Shown here one piece after another: positions 39,089-50,400 of a DNA stretch of 64,000 nt. The notes below the pieces were generated by a model that was given only the letters and a program-made list of their open reading frames with translations, was not told the DNA's origin and searched no databases. The DNA is taken from the NCBI GenBank assembly GCA_032207245.1, contig CM063510.1:53721144-53785143 (forward strand), read 5' to 3'. A program made the position numbers and the translations under genes. Within the stretch, counting starts at the first letter, position 1. Each line of letters begins with the position of its first letter. The stretch is from Pardosa pseudoannulata (taxonomy: Eukaryota; Arthropoda; Arachnida; Araneae; Lycosidae).

Positions 39089-40686
39089 CTAGTATATAGC
39101 CTGTCATATGATGGGATCAGTAATATTTTTAATTTTCCAGAATTGTAAAATACCCTATGAGGCAGTGTACCGAGGTACTTTCTCACGGTGATTTGCACGT
39201 GCATGCATAGCCGTGGGAGGATTTTCCTTGAGGAATTTAGGACCCCAATTATTTACGTCAAGTTTAGGGACCCCTGCAGAGAAGATAGATCACGGAATGG
39301 CAGCATAACGGTCAAGCTCGCACAGAGCTGTAAGCGTGAGTTATGGGAGCAGGGGCTAAAAAGTAATGTCAGCTTGAACAAAAAGGGGCTACTTTAATGA
39401 GCCCACCTGCACTCCCGAAGGGCATTTAATGTGGGAAAATTTCCCGAAGAGAAGGGATTGGATAAGAAGAAAAAAAGGGGCGTTGGGACCGAGGTGTGGT
39501 TTTTGGAAACGGAGTGAGAGCGAGGAGTTGAGGAACAAGATGTGGGCAGTGAAGAGAAGTGAGACAAGGATCCACTAGCACCAGCTCGTCCCGTGCGCCC
39601 GGACCGACACCGCCCCGCTTACCATCACCAACTCGTCCCGTATGCCCGTGAGGAAAGCCCCTGCTTGCTCAAATGGGACTTTAATGGAGGTAATTTATAA
39701 ATATTTACAGTCATTTGACTTAGGCCTCTGTTAATAATAATAATTCCTTATAAAGTGATGTGGGATAATTATAGTGTAAATAGAAAATATAAATGATTGA
39801 TCATTATGATAACCAAGGATCTATTTGTAAATAAATGTACAGAATAAATGTCTGAATATATATAAAGTATTATATTCATTTTGTGTTTCCCCTTGTAACG
39901 AACACTGGTGTATAGGTTGTATGTACATTACAACAGGCAGGTAAAAAAAAATGGTTTGTTTTTTGGCTGAGAATTATCTGGTACACACTCAATAATTTGT
40001 TTATCTTCCTACTATTCTAAAATCTCCCGATACTGTGAATGCAGTTTAAAATCACGCTGAATTCATTTAGAAAGATAATTCAAATTTTCTTAGCCACATC
40101 GAAATTATCGTTAAGTTCTTCCCAATTTTTTGCCAGAGTAATTAATGGAAGTAAAGAAATGGAACTATCATTTCCACTACACCATGGAGGTAGATAGAAT
40201 TTGTCATTAATACCGGTGATACAATTTTCATTGCAACAAAAAATAATCGATGATTAAATTTAAAATTATCACATATATACCTAATTTATTATTTAAGCCA
40301 AATATAAAAGAAAATTATTTACGTAATATCTAAGTTCAGTGATAAAACGTATGAAAACAATGCAGACGATATTTAAATAATTTAAAATAAGAAATGATTA
40401 AATGAGATGGTTAAAGGAATGACGTCATAATGGTAGAAAATAAATGTTACTTTTACCTATTTATTACGTGACAAATTGATAAATTTAATCGCCTTCTCTA
40501 ACCGGGGAAAATAGAGATTGAAATAATAGCATTAAATGCTTAAAAAGGGGGGAAGGGGGAATTCTAACGTTGTAACCCTAACTCATAAAGAATCCAATAT
40601 GGATGCCTCTATCCATTCCAGGTCCAACCGCTTCATAAATTCGAGGACAAACAGATAGATAACTTAGGCTACTATTATATTGGGGA
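39089..40686 (-). mobile_element. Non-autonomous Helitron, family A, copy 4, split by a solo LTR
   Basis: Minus-strand 5' end A|TCCCCAATATAATAGTAGCC (at 40686) and 3' end with a slightly mispaired hairpin (CCCATCATATGACAGG) and CTAG|T (39089-39092). The solo LTR occupies 39166-39935. Excising it with one duplication restores the family sequence ACCTGCCTCATAGGG. Confidence 0.85.
39166..39935 (+). mobile_element. Solo LTR, family L1, copy 2 (770 bp)
   Basis: It starts TGTACCGAGG and ends CATTACAACA, with GGCAG on both sides (39161-39165, 39936-39940). AATAAA at 39830-39835 and 39843-39848 lies near the end, which sets the sense strand as plus. Homologous to 7649-8452 in inverted orientation, about 31 kb away. 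Confidence 0.9.
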
Positions 40687-41027
40687 TGTTGCGTTGTGAT
40701 AAAAAATATTGTAAAAAAATGTGATATTGTATTATGAATTTATAGAGAAATGAAATAGTCTATCGGACCGTGCCTAATTATACTAATTATTTCTTCCTTT
40801 TTAGGGTACAAATCAATTGTACTTGTATCGTTAAAGACTGCAAGATACAAATTAGCCCTGACCGACTATCGCGTTATCGACCTCTCACGACTGCCACTTC
40901 AAAATTACTCCTTTTCAAAATTTTAAATTTTACTTACTTAAAGAGAACATCTTAATTACTAGCTTCCTTTAGAATACAGTGTAAAGCCGTTTGGCTGCAT
41001 AACCATAGGTTTTAAATAGCAGGAGGT

Positions 41028-41430
41028 GTGAATCTTTTATTGTAGTCTTATATTTTCAAACGAGTTATTTTCGAGAGAGATATTTCAGTTACTTGATCTC
41101 TTCCTTCCGAAATAGCTGTGATTAATCATAATTCGTATCTTCTTTTTTTTTTTTTACTTATTTGAATTTCAATTTTCTAGGAAGCATAAAGTCATCTTTT
41201 TTTATTTTCTCTCTTCCTTTCTTTGTGTATTCAGTGCAACTGCGATTTATTTTCTCGTGTTCTTTTCTTATCCCATTTTTATTCCACCTTGCCAAAAGGA
41301 GCAATATATTCCAAGAAAATATCTAGTGCTATTTTGAGTGGGAAAGGAGAAATTTTTAGTCTTTTTATTTTTCCGAGGTGCGTTAAAGAGAAGCTTTTTA
41401 CCCTAGAGATAGAAGACAGAATTTTCTAGA
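41028..41430. repeat. Dispersed repeat D, copy 2
   Basis: Direct repeat of 33638-34010, with an extra segment (GTTATTTTCGAGAGA). Confidence 0.8.
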
Positions 41431-41610
41431 TGACAATAAAAATACGATTAAACATGAACAATTGATTAGTTCAGCTATGGTACCCCTGTAGCTGTGGCTA
41501 TCAGAGCTTATCAAGTGAACTATTATAGAACATTACATGAAAATTTGTACTGTAAACCAGTACCGGCTACGGGTTATTTAAATGGAGGTTTACAAAAGAA
41601 GTTTCGAAAA

Positions 41611-41893
41611 TTTGGGATGCTACCATATTGCAGTCGAGATGTCACAGGCGATTTCTGCATCATAAGGATTTCAGAAATTGCCAAAGATGGGATTTTGGTA
41701 CCATAATGCAGTCGAGATATGTCACAAGCGATTTATGCATCATAATAACTTCGGAAGTCGCCAAAGATGGGATTTTGGTACCAAAAATTCTTCTCTTGGG
41801 CGACTTCTAGTATCATTATGACGACTTCTGACGTCATTATGACTCAGAAATCCCCTGTGATATATCTCCACTGCAATATGATAGCAACCTAAA
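41611..41893. mobile_element. MITE with about 45-bp inverted ends and an internal duplication
   Basis: The left end TTTGGGATGCTACCATATTG continues into CAGTCGAGATGTCACAGG-CGATTTCT. The right end complement TTTAGGTTGCTATCATATTG continues into CAGTGGAGATATATCACAGG-GGATTTCT. Inside, a stretch of about 75-80 bp ending GGGATTTTGGTACCA is duplicated in tandem. Target duplication unclear; superfamily not assigned. Confidence 0.7.
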
Positions 41894-42184
41894 TATGTAA
41901 ATACACAATAACTTAACAAGGTAAATACATATGCGTTATTTTTTCACTTTAAAGTAAACTCTGCAGCTTGTTGACGTTTCCGTTTGGACGCATTCTAACA
42001 TCTAGCTGCAATCCGCATGTTTGAATCATTTATTAATGTTTTGTATTTTGTTTTGTTGTTTATACTCGAACTCAATGTCTTACATTTTGTACTGTTATGT
42101 TTTATGTTCAGTGTGCTATGTTTTGTTTTGTCGTATAATTTAGTGGCATTTTTGTGGCAACACTTCTGTAAAGCCAGGACAAAA

Positions 42185-42496
42185 ATTCTAATGTAGCCTC
42201 CACACTATGGCCAGTTGTTCACCACTTCCTGATGGTGACCTCGAACGATGGTTCTCGGGTCGCATCCACACGCTGGGCCACTGAATGAGCTGAGCGCATT
42301 GATTCGTCCATAGGGTCTACTGCGCACTTAAGTTGCGCATCTGGCTGCCTTTGATCTTTGGAGAAAAACCGCCTCCGATGCCATCGTCCGCCAAGGCTAT
42401 TTTATCGTCTGCCGCCATTGGCCACGATAAGCCAAAGCCCCTCCAGAAGGTGGTGATGGCTTGCAGTGGACCATAGTGTGGAGGCGCCTTTAGAAT
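42185..42496. mobile_element. MITE with GCCTCCACACTATGG inverted ends
   Basis: The left end ATTCTAATGTAGCCTCCACA and the complement of the right end ATTCTAAAGGCGCCTCCACA are inverted repeats of about 30 bp. The interior is GC-richer than its surroundings. The minus-strand open frame 42715-42317 overlaps it and is not regarded as a gene. Confidence 0.65.
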
Positions 42497-43791
42497 AAAC
42501 AGAAAACGTTCAACGCAGAAGACATTCCTACTCAAGTCCACTAAAACAAGAATTAGGGACCGACACAACCCCAAATCGGTTGACTGCCTAGAAAGGGGCT
42601 TCACTGGGAGAATGATTAACTTGAAGACCATTTCCAAAAAAATGAAGCTTGGAAGAAAATTCCTGAGAAGGCCAAGGCTTACCCGAGCTGTCGTGCCACT
42701 GAAGAAAAGAAGCATTATATCTGTTTAATCTTCCTATATATACCTATTAAGAACCACAAAGTAGAATTGGATATCCAATAATTGGATAACATGCATCAGG
42801 TATTAAGCATGGTAACTTATTCGGAATTTTAAGCTCTACAACTATTGTAATGATACTTTTTTGATAGCGTTACTTGATTTCTATATATAGTTACAGTCAA
42901 ATACCGATAATGTAGCATAATAGGGAAATACAAGCGGCCTGGTAAGCAGTTTTACGGATTAGAAAGTACTCTGAAAAAAAAATTTAAACTGATGGTCAAT
43001 CTCAGCATTCAATGAAATATTTCTTTAAAAAATACATATTCTCTTACAAACATTCAAATACATTATTAAAACGTGTGAAATAACTTGATATATTTCAAAT
43101 TAACATCTATAAAGCAACAATTAAAATCATTAATTTTTTTATCAAATAAGAAATAACAATGTAAATTAAGACAGATAAAATGTTTAATAGCAAATAACAC
43201 TGGCATTCTACAAAATACTCAACTACATTCAGTTAAATATATCAGTCAATTTCATTTGCTTTGATAGTTTTAGCTTTCTACTTTTTTTTAACTCGGATAC
43301 TTTATTATGGATGATCCAATACTAAAATCCAAGCAAACACTCTTTGCTGAGGTTCCTCTGTCAGGTTTATGTGAAAATGTTTAGTGCCTTCACTACTACT
43401 AGCAATAGATATGCCCTATACACAACGTTCTGTTGAATTACTCTTCCTCTGTTCTCACTTTAATTCTTCACTGCAGTAATAGATATTCATGTGTGATAGA
43501 CGCTAGGTATTCGTGCAAGCCTTTATAAGGCACGATAAAACAATTTCGAATAAGTAAAGCCACTGAAAAATCATCGGGAACTATTTTCCATTCTATTTTT
43601 AACACTAACACATATACATAGGCTGTTCGAAGTAGATATTAGACCATCATCTCTCCACGTGCAAACCTAAATAGGTCGCAATTTTTACAATTCTTGTGCT
43701 TCGTTGTACGTTGGTTGTAATCATTTTGCCACTTTTAAATTTGGCTAGCCACGTTCTGTGATTAGTTGCCTCTCTTTAGGATGGGTCCTGA
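42497..43791. other. Intergenic, nothing firm
   Basis: 42500-42725 is open on the plus strand without a Met and is rich in Lys and Arg; no family recognised. The rest is AT-rich. Confidence 0.35.
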
Positions 43792-43982
43792 CTATTCAGT
43801 AGAGATGTAAAAAACCCGGAATTTTGAGGAGGTGGAAATAAACCCGGGAATTTTGGGGAATAAACCCGGAATTTTGGGAACTTTGGGAAAAAATCCTTTT
43901 AACAATGTTTACATTTATTTTTTCAACAGTGGCTATTTAAGAACTAGCATATTATTTCTAAGAGATTTATTTTTACTTTTGG

Positions 43983-43984
<2 letters not shown>

Positions 43985-44068
<84 letters not shown>
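43985..44068. repeat. (TA)n microsatellite
   Basis: About 84 bp of pure TA inside the hAT-like element. Confidence 0.95.
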
Positions 44069-44072
<4 letters not shown>

Positions 44073-44378
44073 GAAATAATAGCAATGAGCATTAAAATGA
44101 TTTTATAGTAGTACTTATGTAATTAATTACCCTGTTAGTCTTATCGAACACATAACTGGTTGCTTCAATTTTAATTGTTAATAAAATAATTATATACAAT
44201 ATTTTTTATCATTATTCATTATGTAAATTGCTTTATGTTAAACTTTTTCCCCTCCTTTTATAATATAAAAATAAATCATTAAATTAAGTTTATTATTTTT
44301 TGTAATGCATATATCATTTGAATGTGTAATCAAATGACAATGTTGTATTGTGTGTCCAATTTCTATACACATACATTA

Positions 44379-44398
44379 TACACACACACACACACACA

Positions 44399-44434
<36 letters not shown>
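44379..44434. repeat. (CA)n(GA)n compound microsatellite
   Basis: About 24 bp of CA directly followed by about 32 bp of GA. Confidence 0.95.
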
Positions 44435-44437
<3 letters not shown>

Positions 44438-45004
44438 TTATCCAAGAAAAATAATGATTTATGGGTTTTGAGACACTACAAATTATTGCCTAATATCTAT
44501 GTAATAATAAAAATATTGGATATTTCTCAAAGGAAAAATATACTCATACTTTCATCTTAAACATGATACCTTGACAAATATAGTTAGTTAATCCCAATTA
44601 TTCAATTTTTTGGCTGTTTGGCTTCCTTACACGTTTATTCATTACAGTTACCAGTTAACTATTAATATCAAATCATTTATGAAATGTAAAAATTGTCTTG
44701 TGCGATTAGTATAAAAGAAACAAAATGCTTCAAAATTCCCATGTTTTGGAAATTTTCAAAATTCCCTTCCTAAAAAACCTGGGTTTTTTTCCGAGTTTAA
44801 ACCGGGTTTTTTCCACTGCTTACAACTTTAGTTGCCCCTCTTTAGGATTCAGCTATTCAGTTAATAATAAGATTCATTTTACTGTAGAGAAACTACTCTT
44901 TACAGTAATAATTTCTGAGTAATAAAAGAAAGTTTGATATATATGTTAACAAAAATATTCGATGGATGGCATATACACGCTATCATGCCACGTCACTAAA
45001 CGCA

Positions 45005-45325
45005 AGCTTGTTTTGAGTCGTCCACCACTCGTCGGCAGTCTCGTGATAATGGAAGGCCACGTGTTGCTGATTGTGTACTGAACGTTTTAGCGAAAAAACA
45101 TATCATACGCCACTCTCCTTATAGTTCTGATCTCGAACCGTGTATCTTCTGGGCTTTTCCTCAGCTCAAGAACTAGATGTAGAAGAGAAAAGCACTAAAA
45201 GCATTTTGAAACGTATAGTTGGTTGGAATTTTACAAGTACATATGAAATGAGTACCATTGCTCTAAAATTATTTTCAATGCTGCATATATATATAGTTTC
45301 ATGCAAACATAACCGTATTTAATTT
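45005..45325 (+). pseudogene. mariner transposase C-terminal relic, copy 1
   Basis: The frame gives GRPRVADCVLNVLAKKHIIR, then HSPYSSDLEPCIFWAFPQLK and a stop. This matches the RPHVA and PYSPDLxPCDFxLF motifs of mariner transposases. The last catalytic Asp (CDF) is Ile, so it could not cleave DNA. N-terminal sequence is absent. Confidence 0.75.
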
Positions 45326-46109
45326 AAATTAGAAATTTAAGAATAAAATTTACCAATGCTTTACCTTTGTTATTCTTCCTCTAAAAATAATGTTTTTCAG
45401 GTTTCGTTACAGTTCCGAATGAATAATTTTATGTGTATTCTTATTTGCCCTAAAAATATAATTTTATAATAAACAAAAAATGTAATTACATCAAAATTTA
45501 GAAGATTTGATTCTTTTTTAACACTATTGGTAACTTTTTTTAGCACTCTTGGTACACTATGTGAACAAGAAAAATAATGATTTATGGGTTTTGAGACACT
45601 ACAAATTATTGCCTAATATCTATGTAATAATAAAAATATTGGATATTTCTCAAAGGAAAAATATACTCATACTTTCATCTTAAACATGATACCTTGACAA
45701 ATATAGTTAGTTAATCCCAATTATTCAATTTTTTGGCTGTTTGGCTTCCTTACACGTTTATTCATTACAGTTACCAGTTAACTATTAATATCAAATCATC
45801 ATTTATGAAATGTAAAAATTGTCTTGTGCGATTAGGATAAAAGTGAACAAAATGCTTCAAAATTCCCATGTTTTGGAAATTTTCAAAATTCCTTTCCCAA
45901 AAAACCCGGTTTTTTTCCAGGGTTTAAACCGGGTTTTTTCCACTGCTCACAACTCTACTATTCAGTTAGTAATAAGATTCATTTTACTGTAGAGAAACTA
46001 CTCTTTACAGAAATAATTTCTGAGTAATAAAAGAAAGTTTGATATATATGTTAACAAACATATTCGATGGATGGTATATACATGCTAGCATGCCACGTCA
46101 CTAAACGCA

Positions 46110-46429
46110 AGCTTGTTTCGTGTCATCCACCACTCGTCGGCAGTCTCATGATATAGGAAGCCACTTGTTGTTGATTGTGTACTGAACGTTTTAGCGAAAA
46201 AACATATCATACACCACTCTCCTTATAGTTCTGATCTCGAACCGTGTATTTTCTGGGCTTTTCTTCAACTCAAGAACTAGATGCAGAAGAGAAATGCACT
46301 AAAAGCATTTTGAAACGTATAGTTAGTTGGAATTTTATTAGTACATATGAAATGAGTACCATTGCTCAAACGTTATTTTCAATATTTCATGTATCTATAC
46401 TTTCATGCAAACATAGCCGTATTTAATTT
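46110..46429 (+). pseudogene. mariner transposase C-terminal relic, copy 2
   Basis: The duplicate of the relic at 45005, with further frameshifts; YSSDLEPCIFWAF is still readable with the same Asp-to-Ile change, so the inactivation predates the duplication. Confidence 0.75.
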
Positions 46430-46689
46430 AAATTAGAAATTTAAGAATAAAATTTACCAATGATTTACCCTTGTTTTTGTTCCTCTAAAAATAACGTTTT
46501 TCGGGTTTCGTTACAATTCCGAATGAATAATTTTATGTGTATTCTTATTTGCAATAAAAATATAATTTTATAATAAACAAAAAATGTAATTACGTCAAAA
46601 TTTAGAAGAATTTTATTCGTTTTTAACACTATTGGTAACTTTTTTAGCACTCTTGGTACACTATGTGAATTGATTCAATTAACTAACGT

Positions 46690-47074
46690 GAATGATACGA
46701 GCGGGGAGCAGAGAATGGTGAGCATTAGCATTGTTATCCATTATCAAAATCGCTCTTGACAACTGAGCATTCAACTGAATTAAATCTGCCTTCTACAAGT
46801 AGTTTCATTCGAAATTTAGACAGAAAAGTACTAGTGAACATTAAATTAGGAAATCAAGAAGCAGTGTACGACGATAATTATTCAATTATTGAAGTTGACG
46901 ATAATTATATGGTTGACGTTGAATTAGAAAATATTGATAAGTTGGTCAACAAAATGATTGAAAATATATCGAGGAGAAATAAACCGATATTTTTTTCAGT
47001 CCAGTTTCAGTTTTCTTGCCGACCGAAATGATGGTTTTTTCCGGTTTACAGCTCAGTTCAGGTCGGAAGCCCTG
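46690..47074 (+). mobile_element. Possible hAT-type 3' relic upstream of DIS3L
   Basis: An acidic open stretch (46756-47031, without a clear Met start) is followed by TTCAGTCCAGTTTCAG and GGTTTACAGCTCAGTTCAGG. It ends TCGGAAGCCCTG, whose complement CAGGGCTTCCGA looks like a hAT terminus. No left end or duplication was found. It could also be unrelated upstream DNA. Confidence 0.35.
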
Positions 47075-47284
47075 CTAAAAAGTTGTATACCCTTATGTAT
47101 GCTCAATGTTTTCTATATTGTGTGAAGTGAAATGATATGATCAATAACATGTGCGTTGCCTATTTTGTAAATAAACATAATTAATGGCATAATGATTAGG
47201 AATCGGTTTGAGCCAGGTGAATCTAAAAAGTTAAAGTGGAACTGAGTTTTTGTTAGATCAAGTCTTTCATCAAAACATATTAAA

Positions 47285-47411
47285 ATGCTAACCAGAACCT
47301 TAAAACGGGTGAAAATCAAAGGAAGAATTGATTCCGTAGTTCGAGAACAGTATCTAAGAGATGATATTCACTGTCATAGTCCGCTGTGTTCATCATGTTC
47401 ACCCCGATTAG
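47285..47411 (+). CDS. DIS3L: DIS3L exon 1
   Basis: It encodes residues 1-42 plus one base, from MLTRTLKRV to the CR3 cysteines C30, C35 and C38. In DIS3-family proteins CR3 helps fold the PIN region and contact the exosome core. The donor is AG|GTCTGA at 47412. Intron 1 is only 112 bp. The 5' UTR and promoter are not resolved; hAT-like repeat sequence ends about 210 bp upstream of the ATG. Confidence 0.85.
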
Positions 47412-50400
47412 GTCTGATAACCTAAAATTAATGATTAGTACTTAGTAATTTTTTTGTTGTTCTTTTATTACTTTTGATGTATAATGTAGAATGACATATT
47501 GGGTTTTTATTTACTTTATACAGCTTCAAAAACTATGATGCTGCACAAAGATGTTGACCATTACATACTACCTTGTATGGATACTTTAGAAAAATATTTA
47601 GAAATTCTAGAGTGTCAAGAAATCAAAGGATTAATTATTATTCAGAGTGTGATCACTAAAGTGAGTAACTTTAAATTGTGGTTAAAAATAGGAAAATTTA
47701 TTTTGTTAATACTGGTATATTAAGCCATGCATATTCATCCAGGTAGTCTAAAATTTTTGATTATTCTGTATTAATTATGTTGATCATTTTGTAGGATATT
47801 AAAAACAAATCGTGAAATTGAATGTACATGGTTTCCGCGCATCTGGAAAGTCATGGAAAATCATGGATTTAGACAATGGATTAATTTTGTCATGGAAAGT
47901 CATGATTTTTCAAGTAAAATGAGTAAAAGTCATGGATCCGCTAAACTACAGATTAAAAAAAAAAATGCATTGAATTGTTTAATTCTATTTTTACTTGTCA
48001 TTTGGCAGAAGTTACTGAGTTTGGTATTTATGTATAATCCTATTGACCATATTGCCAAGTAAAATTTGTTCACCAAGGAAACACAAAACAAGAAAGCTTA
48101 ATGGGTGGGTAAATGTATATTATTCTGTTGTTTTTTTTTTTATTAAATTATAGATTGAAATTTTATTAATATAATATTCATTATTTTTTAATAAAAATTA
48201 GTTAAGATTTTTGCACAAAATATAAGTTTATCTGTAGGGATATTGTATATAAACATTATAGGGTTATATTTGGCTATTATTCATGGTCACCTGGATATAC
48301 CAAAATACCCTGAATTCAAATTGGAAACATTTTGATTGAAAAATTGCTATATGATTAAACTTAGGTATATAGATACAACAATTTATTTTTATGTATGGGA
48401 GTTTATTAACACTTATAATGTAAGTTTATAGTTTTTTATGATAAAATTCCTGTAATTTCTCTAAAATCATATATTTTATTTGCATGTACATCAAAAGTTT
48501 TATTCATATATACTTTATCGAAAGCTTTTTAAAGTCATGGAAAATGATCTGTTAAATCAGGGAAAGTCATGAAAAGTCATGGATTTGAAAATTTTTATTT
48601 TGGCGGATACCCTGAATGTAAAAATTATAGATTGATTGCAACAAAATTCATTATATTTTGTTGATGTGTGAGGCAATAAACATATATAATTGTGGGTACA
48701 GGTAAAAATTATTCCATGATATTAATTTCTTTAATCATCCCCAAAATTATGATATCTATTAAATTAAATAATAAAATATGTAATAATTAATGTAATTTTT
48801 TAATTGTAGATTAAATGTTGTTTTAGATGTTTAAGTAGTTGCCAGACCATTGGTTTGTTATCAGTTTAAAAGTCTGATTTATGATATTTTATTAAAAATA
48901 TAAAACTGTAAAAAAAAAATCATATCTCAAATATATCTTTAAATGTTAAATACACAAATAAAAAATGATGACTGCTTTTTGATGAAATTGAAATATTTAT
49001 TATCTTAATTAGTTTGAATAGTAACAGTTTTAAGAATTATATTGCTAGGAAACTTTATAAATGAATTTAAGATGAACTGTAAAATTTTTCAGAAATGAAA
49101 AATGTTTTTCATCTCAAATTTATTTGTGTGTCTGTTAAAAATTTCTGAAACATATTTCAGACTTCTACAAGTTTAATATATTTATAAATATATCGGTAAA
49201 ATCCCAGTTGACAGGGGCCCTCCACTATGTTTTTGACACTATTTTTGTACAAGTGATTTCCACATTGTCGATTTCTGCTTCGTTGATTGTCAATTTGTGC
49301 TTCGTTTTGTATTAAGTTTATACCCAATTTCAAAGCATATTTTAAACAAAAAAAGGTTTGAAATTTTGTTAAAATTAATACAAATTTAAATTTGAGTTTT
49401 TAATGTATTTAAAGGTGCTTTTGTACTATTTATTAAACTAAACAATACAGAATTTTTGCAATAGGTACAAATTGAGCAAAATATAAGCATTAGTAGGTTA
49501 TATATAGACAATTATGCTTATAAAATATAATTATATTTATAAAATATAGTTATATTTATAAAATACGGTTACTATTTAATGAAATTATTTTAAAACTATC
49601 GAATAATTATAAAGTATGTTACAAATTGCTTTTAGAAATTTAGCTTAAAACCGGTAAGAAAACAATGGAGTAATTGCATGGTTTCCGCACACCTGGAAAG
49701 TCATGGAAAATCATGGATTTAGACAATGGATTAATTTTGTCATGGAAAGTCTTGATTTTTCAAGTAAAATGAGTAAAAGTCATGGATTCGCTAAACTACC
49801 GATTAAAAAAAATGCATTGAATTGTTTAATTCTATTTTTACTTGTTATTTTGCTGAAGTTACTGAGTTTGGTATTTATATATTATCTTATTGACCATATT
49901 GCCAGGTAAAATTTGTTCACCAAGGAAACTCAAAGCAAGAAAGCTTAATGGGTGGGTAAATGTATATTATGGTTTTGTCTTAAATTGTAGATTAAAATTT
50001 TATTAATATAATAATAATTATTTTTTAATAAAAATTAGTTAAGATTTTTGCACAAAATATAAGTTTATCTCTAGGGATATTGTATATAAACATTATAGGG
50101 GTATATTTGGCTATTATTCATGGTCACCTGGATAATACTAAAGTACCCTGAATTCAAATTGGAAACATTTTGATTGAAAAATGGCTATATGATTAAACTT
50201 AGGTATGTAGATACAACAATTTATTTTTATGTATGTGAGTTTATTAACAATTATAAAGTAAGTTTATAGTTTTTTTATGATAAAATTCCTGTAATTTCTC
50301 TAAAAGCATATATTTTATTTGTATGTACATCAGAAGTTTTATTCATATATACTTTAACGAAAGTTTTTTAAAGTCATGGAAAATGATCTGCTAAATCAGG

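Larger units (their letters stand above)
43800..45957. mobile_element. hAT-like element with internal duplication
   Basis: Bounded by TAGAGATGT and ACAACTCTA, with the 8-bp duplication CTATTCAG outside (43792-43799, 45958-45965). Subterminal AAAAAACCCGG occurs at both ends in inverted orientation. A second internal copy of the right end (CCACTGCTTACAACTTTA, ending 44830) shows that the interior is rearranged: a 1.1-kb unit is duplicated. No transposase of its own is visible. Confidence 0.72.
44439..46668. repeat. Direct duplication of about 1.1 kb
   Basis: AAGAAAAATAATGATTTATG to CTTGGTACACTATGTGAA occurs at 44442-45566 and again at 45568-46668. The second copy lacks about 23 bp between the hAT end and CTATTCAG. 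Each copy carries one mariner relic. A short third piece of the right edge is at about 51205-51247. Confidence 0.9.

Noticed and set aside
42317..42715. 132-codon minus-strand open frame
   Set aside because: It overlaps a MITE defined by inverted ends and shows no recognisable domain.
46756..47031. A short upstream protein-coding gene or alternative first exon of DIS3L
   Set aside because: It has no clear Met start (the frame begins at TTG) and no splice donor joining it to exon 1 in phase; the downstream part looks repeat-derived.
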